Shown here: piece after piece, positions 55,830 to 64,000 of the stretch
Layout: every line of letters starts with the position of its first letter
Numbering within the stretch: the first letter of the stretch is position 1
DNA from: Pegoplata infirma
Taxonomy: Eukaryota > Arthropoda > Insecta > Diptera > Anthomyiidae
Reading direction: 5' to 3'
Assembly (NCBI GenBank): GCA_963921195.1
Contig: OY992537.1
Location: forward strand, 203,880,581-203,944,580
DNA: 64,000 nt
Notes under the pieces: model-generated
Told to the model about the DNA's origin: nothing
The model's input: only the letters and a program-made list of their open reading frames with translations
Database searches by the model: none
Position numbers and translations under genes: made by a program

Positions 55830-56347
55830 AAAAAATGTAAATTCGGCCTGGCCGAATATATTAAAACCCTCCACAATGTTTAAAGATTATTGTAAAAGAA
55901 CTTAACTGAAAAAAAAATTGGAAAAAGAGATTAATTAAAAAAAATAATTAAAAACAATTCGTGATTCTTTTTTTGCTAAAAAAAAAATCTGCGAAAAAAT
56001 TAGTAAAAGAAATTTTTTTTAGGTAAAAAAAATCGAAGAAAATTATTTTTTTGTGTAAACATTTGTTTATTTTTTAATTTGTTCACATATGACCACGACC
56101 AGCCAAATTAAAGCATTTTTTATTTTTAGGTTATGTGGACTGTACCAAAATTTTCGATGTTTTTTTTCATTTTAGTTCATATCTTTTGAACCGCAAAACG
56201 GATATCGCTTAAATGCAATACGAAACTTTTAAGGACAGCTATATACTTATATCAAGTCTCAGCCATATCTGTGTAAGAATTTGACTGTGATCGGTATTGC
56301 AACAGACGGACTACTCTACTCAACCACTAAATGGAGGGTATAAAAAT
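55830..56347 (+). mobile_element. Element E-related repeat, complete-looking copy
   Basis: Begins GTAAATTCGGCCTGGCCGAA and TTAAAACCCTCCA, ends TAAATGGAGGGTATAAAAA. About 515 bp. The middle differs from 11.3 and 12.4 kb (TTTTTAGGTTATGTGG, CATATCTTTTGAACCGCAAA) and is shared with 57790-57935, so it is a separate subfamily. Confidence 0.75.
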
Positions 56348-57120
56348 AGGGTACATCCAAAGTTTTTTCTTACCTCTATAATTTCCATTTTTCTTTACGT
56401 CGAATATGTATAAATTATTGAATTTTTTTCCTTATACATTTAAACAAATCAACACTATTTGTTCAAGTATTACACATACTTTTAGCAATTGTCATTGTCG
56501 CCGTTGTTAGGAATCGTTGTAAGCTTACAATGACATTTATACTTACTTAACATTCTTATACAATGTTTCCAAACACAAAACGAAAAAAAGAAAAAAAAAG
56601 TAAAATTAAACCTATTCAAGCAAAAAGTTTTATATCTTATTTTCAATATATCTTTCCAATTGAACTCCTCCTCCTTCAAGAGATTTAACTCCTTCTACTA
56701 TACGCTTTAAGGACGACAACGACTACAATATTTTTCTTGGTAAAAGTAAAACAAGTATGCTGTTGAGTACAGATGATAATGATATTCTTGTGAACTTGGG
56801 TGTTCAATTGTCTGTGCAATTTTGCATATAACATTATTTCCAGTTTTATTCGTTGCAATACTGTTGCAGAACAAAAACAAAAAAAAAAATGAAATTGCTA
56901 AAAGTAGATGAAATAGAAAATGCAAAAAAACGAAAAACGAAAAAAGTTGCGAATGAATTTGATTTAATCTTTTAGAAAAAATGCAATTTATTACGCATAA
57001 AATGCCATGATTTTGTGGCATGCCACACAATAGAATGAAACTGAAATGCATTTTATAAAAATATAAGGAAATAAAGAAAATACACAAAAATGATACAAAT
57101 AAGGGGAAGGAAAAAATTTG
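56348..57120 (+). other. More complex stretch; possible DIP 3' exon region
   Basis: Less repetitive than its surroundings. Two short phase-1 continuations after AG acceptors can be read: 56486-56550 (after TACTTTTAG; 21 residues starting AIVIVAVVRNRC, then TAA) and 56844-56911 (after ATTATTTCCAG; 22 residues starting VLFVAILLQNK, then TGA). Either begins hydrophobic, as a lipid-anchor signal might, but both are too short for certainty. The acceptor at 56843 has the better pyrimidine tract. Neither is claimed as an exon. Confidence 0.25.
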
Positions 57121-57936
57121 GTGGCAGAAAACTTAAATTGGTATCGATATTGTCATGATTTACGATATGTCAATTGGGGGAATCGTTATGAAGAAGAAAA
57201 ATGATTTTAAAACCAAAGAATAATTGGATTTTTTTTTGTAAAAACAAATAAATTTATAAAATTTTTGAAAATGGCAGGGAAGTAAACTAAATTTTTAAGC
57301 ACGAAATATGACCACGAATATGGCATAAGATCATAAGAAGGTTAAGTAAATGGACAAAATCAGATCAGGAAGAAAATTTTTTTCATTAAAAAACAAAAAA
57401 AAAAAATTGCCAATGAACGAAATTCATAGTATTTATGAACAAAAACATAAAAATTATGAACTTTTTCATTAATTTTTTGAACTTTTTCATAGTATTTATA
57501 AACCAATGTTAAATAGTTCTTAAATTTGTCATATTATGACTTATTCATAAATACTATGAAAAAGTTTATAAATTTTATGAATATGTTCATTAATACTATG
57601 AAAGTCGTGCATACGAAAGCTTTTTTTGTGTAAACGAAAATAACATTTATTCAACACCTTTTATTCATTATTTTGTTTTTTTATTTATCCTTGAAAAATA
57701 TTAAATAAATCAATTTTGGGAATAAAAAAAATTCCGCGAAAAAAAATGTTTGTTGAAAAAAAAATCAGCGAAACAAAATTTGTGTATAAAAAATCTTGTT
57801 GTTCACATATGTCAATCTTGTTCACATATGTTAAATAGCAGCCGAATGAATGTTGTATTTTTAGGTTATGTGGTAATGCACAAATATTTCGAGCTTGCCC
57901 AAAATTTTCTGAACTAATATCGCTGAAATGCAATAT
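57121..57936. other. Intron sequence with AT-rich repeats
   Basis: 57410-57610 has inverted TTCATAGTATTTAT / ATAAATACTATGAA motifs forming a small palindromic cluster, probably another short element. 57790-57935 is a fragment of the element E subfamily of 55830-56347 (TTTTTAGGTTATGTGG). The minus-strand LINE remnant was inserted in this fragment. Confidence 0.55.
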
Positions 57937-58009
57937 AATTTTTTTTTTTTTTTACTTTGAGCCAACACTCAGGGGATGCCCCCTACTAATGCAATGCATT
58001 GTGTTGGTA

Positions 58010-58810
58010 TTAGGAAAATAGGTTATGAGGAGAAGGAAAGAGGGAGTAGTGTTTGTGGACATTGAATTTGAATTTTTCTAAATTATAGCTGACTGGGAAG
58101 ACTTCTGCCGGGAGTTTATTCCACATACGGCTGGTTCGACCGAGAAACGAATTTTCTCTGTAATGCGTTGTGCGAGACATTGGACAGTCAACAACGAACG
58201 GATGTGATCTGCTGGAAAGGCGAGTACTACGGGCATGCACCCGCGTCACAGGGATGAGTTCTCCCATTTCAGCTGAACACTTACCGTGGTAATATCGATA
58301 GAACAATGACGCACAACCCACATTCCGACGATGCTCCAATGAGTCAATAGAGCTGGATACCCTACTGTCATTGATGAGCTTCAACGCACTCCTTTGCACC
58401 CGATCCAGAAGCTTCAAGATAGACCTTGAAGCACCTGCCCAGATATGGGAGTTGTATTCCATTTTCGGCCGGATATAGGCGGTATAAATAGTGAGGAGAT
58501 CAGACGGGGTGAAGTAATTCTTGCACCGTTTTAAGAAACCAAGACACTTGAATGCTTCTTTCGACACTTGAAAAACATGTTTGTTCCAACGAACATCACA
58601 TTGGATTTTCATGCCTAGAACATCAAGAGTTTCTGATTCCTCAATAGCTATACCACCCATGGATACAGATGACGCTGATTCCACAGGTCGTCTGTGAGTC
58701 AACATACAACATTGGGTCTTACGAGCATTAAAATCGACCCCATTCGCAAGACCCCACTCGGTGACTGTCGTGAGGTCATGATTGAGTGTGTCATTCATGT
58801 TCCGCCTCAT
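58010..58810 (-). pseudogene. LINE ORF2 remnant: end of RT and C-terminal domain
   Basis: About 266 residues in one frame after the YSFADDS motif (FADD at 58871-58882, just upstream). Seen: MRRNMNDTLNHDLTTVTEWG, WGLANGVDFNARKTQCC (RT thumb region), YTAYIRPKMEYNSHIWAG, LLDRVQRSALKLI, and the terminal SRMWNKLPAEVFP, which is common at the C terminus of CR1/Jockey-type ORF2 proteins. The end at TAG/TAA near 58010 is natural. No intact start: this is the 3' part of a broken ORF2. Confidence 0.85.
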
Positions 58811-59054
58811 AGCTTCAACCTCTGTAAGGCTTGGTCTATGATTAAAGGAAAATGAATGACAAATGTTGCTGTCATCTGCAAAAGAATAGATAGGATTGGA
58901 AGTTAGACCCAGGAGGTCGTTAAGAAAAAATAAGAAAAAGTGTAGGAGAAAGAACAGAGCCTTGCGGTACCCCTGAATTTAAATGAAACTCATTTGATGA
59001 GAACCCATCTATAACAACACGTATAGAGCGGTCTCTGAGAAAGCTCGATATAAG

Positions 59055-60083
59055 TCAAGAGAAAACACTACCGACACCAAACGCAATAAGATTTGAAACG
59101 AGTGCACCGTGCCACACACGATCAAACTCTTTGGAAATATCTAGAGCAACCACTTTGCTTTCACCAAATTTGTGAATAGAACGACTCCAACGTTCCGAAA
59201 GAAACGCTAACAGGTCCCCCGTAGAACGACCTCTACGAAAGCCATACTGTCGATCACACACGAGTGAATTGGACTCCAGATAATTTGCCAAGTGGTGATT
59301 GATCATGCTCTCCATGACTTTCGAGAGCGTAGAGCAAATTGCTATTGGACGGTAGTTTTCAGGCTTTGTAGCCTCACCCTTTTTCGGGATTGGCTGGACG
59401 TTAGCCACCTTCCAGCAAGAGGGAAAAACTCCTACCCGGTACGAGTAGCTAAATAGTGTTGCCAAAGGACGAGACAACGACAATGCACACTTCTTCAGGA
59501 CTACAGCCGTAATACTATCCGGCCCCGGGGACTTATTTATGTTGAGATCTTCAAGAACCCCTTTAACTGCACGCGCTCGAAAAAATATCTTAGACATAGT
59601 AACGGAAACCCTTTCGAGTTCGGGCGGTGGTTGATTGCTTTCCGGCAAGTATGAATTCCTTGCAAACATGTCAGCAAAAAGGTTAGCTTTATCAACCGGG
59701 TCAGTGAATATTTGGTCATTCATTATAAGGGTTGGAATGAATGAACTAGTATTATTCTTTACCCTTTTAACAAATGACCAAAAGGTCTTACTACCCCGCA
59801 GAGGAGCAAGGACCTTAGCACGCAGACGCTGTTCGTAAAGAAGCTTTTCACGTCTGAGTACTCTGGCACATTAATTTCTCGCCTGTTTACGTAACGCGTC
59901 AGTAACTGGGTTTTTGTCATTACGCCAATTACTGAACGTATCCTCTCTGGATCTGACTGCATTCCGGCACGTCTGATTAAACCAGCACTTATGTTTAGGT
60001 TTAGTTGAAATTTGCTTCGATGGAATGAATAATTTCATTCCCAGCATTATTACATTTACAATCATTTCTGCCGCAGCGATCAC
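59055..60083 (-). pseudogene. LINE ORF2 remnant: linker and RT fingers/palm
   Basis: One frame interrupted by TAA at 59871-59873. N-terminal part: KHKCWFNQTCRNAVRSRED (linker after the endonuclease), REKLLYEQRLRAK. RT: INKSPGPDSITAVVLKKC, VANVQPIPKKGEATKPENYR, PIAICSTLSKVMESMI, RQYGFRRGRSTGDLLAFL, VVALDISKEFDRVWH (catalytic Asp kept; Ala of the usual SKAFD changed to Glu). Ends in TGA at 59055 where a Trp codon is expected. The downstream GVPQGS region lies in 58811-59054 and is frameshifted. Confidence 0.85.
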
Positions 60084-60496
60084 TGATCAATAATATGACG
60101 AAAATTTGTGCATGTTTGCACACGTTCATTGCAAATTCAGATAGATTTGTAAAAATTACAGCTTCTTCCCCACTAATATGCACCCTACACACAAAAAAAA
60201 AATTTTCAATTTCAATAAAAAAATTCACGAATTCAATAAATAAATTAACTAAAAAAGCCGCGGTGAAGATTTTCACGAATTCAATAAACGCATTTGTAAG
60301 TCGTTTGCTGAAAATAATTTCAATAAACGAATTTCAAGATTCAATAAAAAAGTTTATTGATTTATATTTTTTTTAATATTTTTTTTAGAACTAAAGAAAA
60401 AAAATTTTTTTTTTTATTTGTTTTTTTTTTTTTTTATTTATTTTTATTTTATAATTTAATTGTTTTCTTTATTTCTTACTTTTTCCCAATTTATTG

Positions 60497-60569
60497 TTTC
60501 CATTGAGCTTTGAACAGCATACCTCCTGTTTAGAATGCTGGCCGTTTAACTAACTGAGCTACAGCATGA
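60497..60569 (-). other. tRNA-like sequence (pseudogene or SINE head)
   Basis: On the minus strand CATGCTGTAGCTCAGTTAGT then TAAACGG: a good match to a tRNA A box (TAGCTCAGTTAGT). Further on, TGTTCAAAGCTC resembles a B box at the right distance. The D and acceptor stems do not close well, so it is not called a functional tRNA. Confidence 0.45.
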
Positions 60570-60875
60570 CAACAAGTTTTAACGCATAAAATCAATCTGG
60601 TTTTAAATAAAAGTAAACAAGAATTCTAAAACACTCACATAATTTTGTCAGTAATGGTAACAGAAAAAAATTCTCAATTGAAATTAACAAAAGAAAAAAA
60701 TACTGACTCATTTAGTTGAGTGCATCACTTTCATTCTCTAACTTATAACAGTAAAAATATTTAACACACAACTATACAAACACACACGCATTCACAAACA
60801 AATTGTGTTTTTATTTCTATTTTGTTCTTGCTTGTAAGTAGATGACAGAATTTAGCCGACAAAACTATAACACTG

Positions 60876-60957
60876 TTTTGGCGTTATGCGCTAAGCGGTG
60901 GATAAACTTATTACTTTTTTTGGGGGTCGTTGGTTCGAATCCCCATCAGACCCAACT
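60876..60957 (+). other. tRNA-like sequence
   Basis: GCGCTAAGCGGTGGAT near 60887 and a strong B-box match, GGTTCGAATCC, at 60930, followed by CCATCAGACCCAACTTTTTT with a T-run terminator. The T stem pairs only partly, so it is probably a tRNA-derived SINE or a pseudogene. Confidence 0.45.
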
Positions 60958-61224
60958 TTTTTTTTTTTTTTAATATTTTTTTTTTTTTTTTTAAGTTATT
61001 ACTTTATTTGAAATTACTATGTGTGAAAAAAAGAAACACAACAAAACTTGCCGACGGAATGAGTTGAACATAGTTTTTTTTTAATTTCAATAAATTTTTT
61101 TATTGATACAATAAAAAATTTTATTAAAAATATTTTTATTTTTAATAAACGTGTTTATTAAAATTTTCTTAAATATTTTTTTTTCTGTGTATAAACATGA
61201 ATTTAGACATCTAGAAAACAAAAA

Positions 61225-61395
61225 TTTAAGAAAACGGTGAGAATGCTAAATTTGGCTGGGCGGAACCTTTTATGCCCTCCAAAGTGTTAGAAAAAAAATT
61301 ACAGGGGCGTATTTTTGGATGGAGGGGGTATCGTCGGGGCTGTATGTAGGTGACACCTTCACCAAGCGAAAACTGTTTACAAATTCATTCAGAAT
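61225..61395 (+). repeat. Head of an element E copy
   Basis: GAGAATGCTAAATTTGGCTG, GGCGGAACCTTTTATGCCCT and CCAAAGTG match the start of element E; the rest is missing or diverged. Confidence 0.55.
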
Positions 61396-62008
61396 TTATG
61401 AAGAAGAGGAAAAAGAATAATGATTACTTCAAATTAGAGATAGGCTCACGACAGTAATTTTCGAATTACGCACACTCACTCACGAGCATATTTTTTCTAC
61501 TCACACTCACTCACAATCACGTTAGTAAATTTAATACAACTCACACTCACGTGCACTCACCCTCACAAAACTTTTATTTATACAAAAAGAATTAAAAATT
61601 TCAATTTCCAAAATTTAACAAAATTTCTAGCAAATTTAAAAATTTAGCCAAATTTTTAACTTTTTTTGCTTTTTTCGAGACGAAATTTAAAGTTTAACCT
61701 AATTTTACATTTTTTTTGCTTTTTATGGCACGAAAGGAAATATGAAGAGAAAATAAATTACGAAAATTCACGCAAAAACATTGACTCACTTATGCAAAAA
61801 TCTTACTCACGTATACTCACTCACGCAATTTTTTTCACCACTCAGACTCACGCGTGAATCATGAACTAATCTGCTCATGTGACCATCTCTACTAGAAATA
61901 GAGTTTATTCACGCACATTACAATTGCAACTCTTCTGCACGAAAAAACAATAGCAACAAACTCGAATTGAAATCGTGATTCACTTGATACTTGCTTAACA
62001 GCCAGCTA
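61396..62008. repeat. Dispersed repeat G, copy 2, with CTCACACTCA motifs
   Basis: TATGAAGAAGAGGAAAAAGA, GCACGAAAAAACAATAGCAA and CACTTGATACTTGCTTAACA match copy 1 at about 22440-22600. Between them an insertion (about 61440-61880) is rich in ACTCACACTCACTCACG motifs at both ends (61469-61565 and 61795-61855). The copy continues at 62431 after MITE W. Confidence 0.6.
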
Positions 62009-62430
62009 ACAAGGGAAGTCTCACTGTTGTTATCCACCGATCTTCATGAAATTTGGTTATTTGTTCAGAACGAATTCGACACGTATTTTTTTTTTTAGCG
62101 GTCTAAACTCATTTTTAGGTAGGGTCGATTTTTTACGGGAGAGTTGACTTTTTCAGTTTTTTTTTAAGATTTTCGCCTGTTTAATCAAAACTAATGTGGG
62201 TATATTTTGGTCGAACATTAAAGGTATTTAAAAGGCTTATCTCGTGTTGCTACCAACATGCCAAAAAAGTTAATATTTTTCGACTCATTAACAAAAATAT
62301 CCTAAAATTTTGGTATTTTACTCAATGTGACGAAAAGCTCTGCATTTTGACAAGGTCTTTACACACGATAGGTTTCCCAAAGACCTTTAATTGACACGAC
62401 TAGGTTTTTTTCCTTTATTACTTCCCTTGT
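62009..62430. mobile_element. MITE W, inserted in repeat G
   Basis: ACAAGGGAAGT at 62009-62019 and ACTTCCCTTGT at 62420-62430, perfect 11-bp inverted ends. TAA flanks the CAAGGG core on the left and follows CCCTTG on the right, a possible 3-bp duplication. Repeat G copy 1 has no insertion at the matching point (22590-22605). About 420 bp, non-coding. Confidence 0.75.
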
Positions 62431-62469
62431 AAGTGTATTGGTCTAAAGCGACCGTAAATATTAACTGGG

Positions 62470-62577
62470 CTATTCATAATGAGTAAATTAAATCTAATGT
62501 AGGTTTATTTGACTGATATTGCATGAATATTTGTCAAATAAACCTACTTTAAGTACACTTTAAGTATTATGAATAAA
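62470..62577. mobile_element. Small palindromic MITE D, copy 2
   Basis: CTATTCATAATGAGTAAATT and the end AGTATTATGAATAAAG; central AGGTTTATTTGAC / GTCAAATAAACCT. Complement of copy 1 at 10889-11023 without the extra internal duplication. Confidence 0.78.
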
Positions 62578-62589
62578 GGCCTAAATATT

Positions 62590-63215
62590 TATCAAATTAA
62601 AATGAAATGTACCACAATCTCAAAAATTTACATTCTTGTATATTTTTTATGGGCTATCGATTAAATTGTTTTATTTTCAGAAATTTTCAGAACCCATTCT
62701 GATTTTTTTTTTTTAATTCAATAAAACGAAAATCCGGCCACATTTTTTTTCAATTTTGGCGTTTGTTTATTCACACAAAAAAATATTCAGGAGTACAATT
62801 TTTGTATTTTTCAATAAAACCGCATATTGGATTTCATAAAAATTCTAAAATTCTCTTATTTTTTATTGTGGCAACGATTTTCGTTACTCAACGATTTTCG
62901 TTACTCATACGCGGTGTTCACACAAACAAATACAAGAGAATTTTAGAATTTTTATGAAATCCAATACGGAAATGCGATTTTCTCTAAAAATATGAAAAGT
63001 GCCCTCCTGTATTTTTTTGTGTGCATAGACCAACGTCTAAAAATAAAAAAAATTACCCGAATTTTTTAATAAATTGATTGTTTTTTAAAATTAAAAATTT
63101 TAGAACAGGTTCTGAAAATTTTCCAAAATAAAAATTTTTAATCGACAGCCCATAAAAAAAAAAAATAAACAAGAATGGAAATTTTTAAAATTGTGGTGCA
63201 TTCCATTATAATTTC
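62590..63215. mobile_element. Foldback L relative, copy 2
   Basis: ACCACAATCTCAAAAATTTA at 62610 (identical to 26518 in L) opposite TTTTTAAAATTGTGGT; TATGGGCTATCGATTAA opposite TTAATCGACAGCCCATA; TTGGATTTCATAAAAATTCT opposite AGAATTTTTATGAAATCCAA. The centre has a CAACGATTTTCGTTACTC direct repeat (62872 and 62889). The outer ends seen in L (GCATTCCACACC) are missing. Confidence 0.8.
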
Positions 63216-63460
63216 CCGAGTAAAAAAATTGATATGACACAATATATAATTTAATATGGGTTCGTGTCTATTTTGATATAATCTTATACGAAAAATGGTT
63301 TCATAAGATTTGATCGAATAATATCTAATAATATCAGTTTATATAACTTTATATCGACTTTGATACGAGTTTTGGTCTAATCCAATGATATAAAATTATA
63401 TCCAATTATATTAAAATTTATACAATTTTGTAATTCGGATGTTTTTTTTTTAGTTTTTAA
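63216..63460. other. AT-rich stretch with ATATAATTTTATATC motifs
   Basis: Repeated TATAATCTTATAC, TATAACTTTATATC and TATAAAATTATATC dyads; no gene recognised. Confidence 0.5.
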
Positions 63461-63464
63461 TAAA

Positions 63465-63945
63465 AAGTTGAAAAATTAAAATAATAAAAATAAGTTGTTC
63501 TTTATAAAAAACTTAGAAAAATTTCCAAAAATGGAGTCATGTTAAATTTTATATAAAACACTTAGAAAATATTTTCAAAAAAATTTGTCCTTGGAAAAAA
63601 CTTAGAAAAATTTGAAATGAATGGAGTTTTATAAAATTTTATATAAAACACTTAGAAAATTTTTGCGATAAAAAAAATGTTCCTTGAAAAAAACTTAGAA
63701 AAAATTTAAAAGATGGAGTCATATAAAATTTTATATAAAACACTTAGAAAATATTCGTGATAAAAAAGTGGTGCTTGGAAAAATCTTAGAAAAATAAAAA
63801 AATATGAAGTCATATGAAATTTTATATAAAACACTTTGAAAATATTTGCGAAAAAATATGTTCTTGGAAAACACTTCAAAAAATTAAAAAAAATAATGGA
63901 GGCATATAAAATTTTATATAAAACACTTAGAAATTTAAAATGATG
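63465..63945. repeat. Minisatellite, period about 91 bp
   Basis: Five diverged units, recognised by TTTTATATAAAACACTTAGA at about 63547, 63637, 63729, 63820 and 63912, each with TTGGAAAAAACTTAGAAAAA and ATGGAGTCATATAAAA. It may run past the window. Confidence 0.88.
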
Positions 63946-64000
63946 CATGGGACCAGATGTTACAACATATAGTTATGTATGGCGATATCTTAAAAAAATC

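Larger units (their letters stand above)
57939..60090 (-). mobile_element. 5'-truncated decayed LINE (Jockey/CR1-like)
   Basis: Minus strand, about 2.15 kb, with a poly-A tail (plus-strand T run, 57939-57954). It retains the endonuclease-RT linker (about 60083-59724), RT (59723 to about 58811) and the C-terminal domain. Coding frame broken by TAA at 59871-59873, TGA at 59055-59057 and one extra base in a run near 58920-58930. It begins inside the coding region, the usual result of incomplete reverse transcription. GC-richer than its surroundings. The clade is uncertain. Confidence 0.85.
60188..61196. mobile_element. Foldback-like element V with tRNA-like segments
   Basis: Left edge ACACACAAAAAAAAAATTTT (60186) and right edge AAATATTTTTTTTTCTGTGT (61196) are roughly inverted; AATTCAATAAA/TTTATTGAA-type motifs fill both arms (60200-60370 and 61080-61180). 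Inside are two tRNA-like stretches. Non-coding; very long T runs (60400-60440, 60958-60990). Confidence 0.6.

Noticed and set aside
56707..57087. 126-codon minus-strand open frame rich in Phe and Leu
   Set aside because: The sequence is the complement of A-rich DNA, which gives Phe/Leu/Ser-rich frames by chance; no membrane-protein family recognised.
60876..60957. Functional tRNA gene
   Set aside because: The B box is good, but T-stem and acceptor pairing fail by hand; kept only as tRNA-like.

Overview
The window looks like intronic DNA of a higher fly (Diptera, probably Brachycera and plausibly a calyptrate such as a blow fly or house fly). This is an inference from the very AT-rich sequence, GT-AG spliced exons of an insect-specific immunoglobulin gene, insect LINE retrotransposons and large numbers of non-autonomous elements. 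Nothing prokaryotic is present.

Host gene. Six short plus-strand exons (3083-3241, 13279-13407, 14298-14432, 24153-24302, 43385-43471, 44963-45181) splice in one frame. All lengths are multiples of three and all introns are phase 1. They encode the second and third Ig domains and the stalk of a DPR-interacting protein, most like Drosophila DIP-beta. Ig1 and the signal peptide lie upstream of the window. The C-terminal tail is not firmly identified; weak candidates lie at 56486-56550 and 56844-56911. Introns are about 10.0, 0.9, 9.7, 19.1, 1.5 and at least 11 kb.

Layout. 1-3 kb: intron with a foldback element. 3.4-4.3 kb: foldback. 4.5-13.1 kb: a field of TCTCAGAWTCTGAGA tandem repeats interrupted by an almost intact LOA-like LINE (minus strand, 5.24-10.44 kb) and two copies of a dispersed element E. 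15.2-18.2 kb: a 3-kb array of a 35-bp unit built from two palindromes. 20-22.3 kb: foldbacks nested in each other and an ATGAAAAAAA-type low-complexity tract. 23.5-36.1 kb: foldback after foldback, including a hAT-type element with exact 8-bp target duplications (25.77-28.09 kb), two giant hairpins (30.2-32.9 and 33.8-35.9 kb) made of related roughly 180-bp modules, and AATTTTT arrays. 39.3-44.9 kb: further foldbacks, one filling the 1.5-kb intron between the last two exons. 47-54.2 kb: a CR1-group LINE (plus strand) whose ORF2 is split by a 2.56-kb DNA transposon with exact 8-bp target duplications. 54.7-57 kb: another foldback copy, an element E copy and a more complex stretch. 57.9-60.1 kb: a 5'-truncated, decayed LINE (minus). 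60.2-64 kb: foldback with tRNA-like segments, MITEs and a 91-bp minisatellite.

The only genes likely to serve the host are the DIP exons. The most unusual aspect is the density and nesting of long inverted repeats in the introns of a neuronal adhesion gene, together with a satellite whose unit is nearly its own reverse complement. Boundaries of repeats were read by eye and are approximate unless target duplications are cited.
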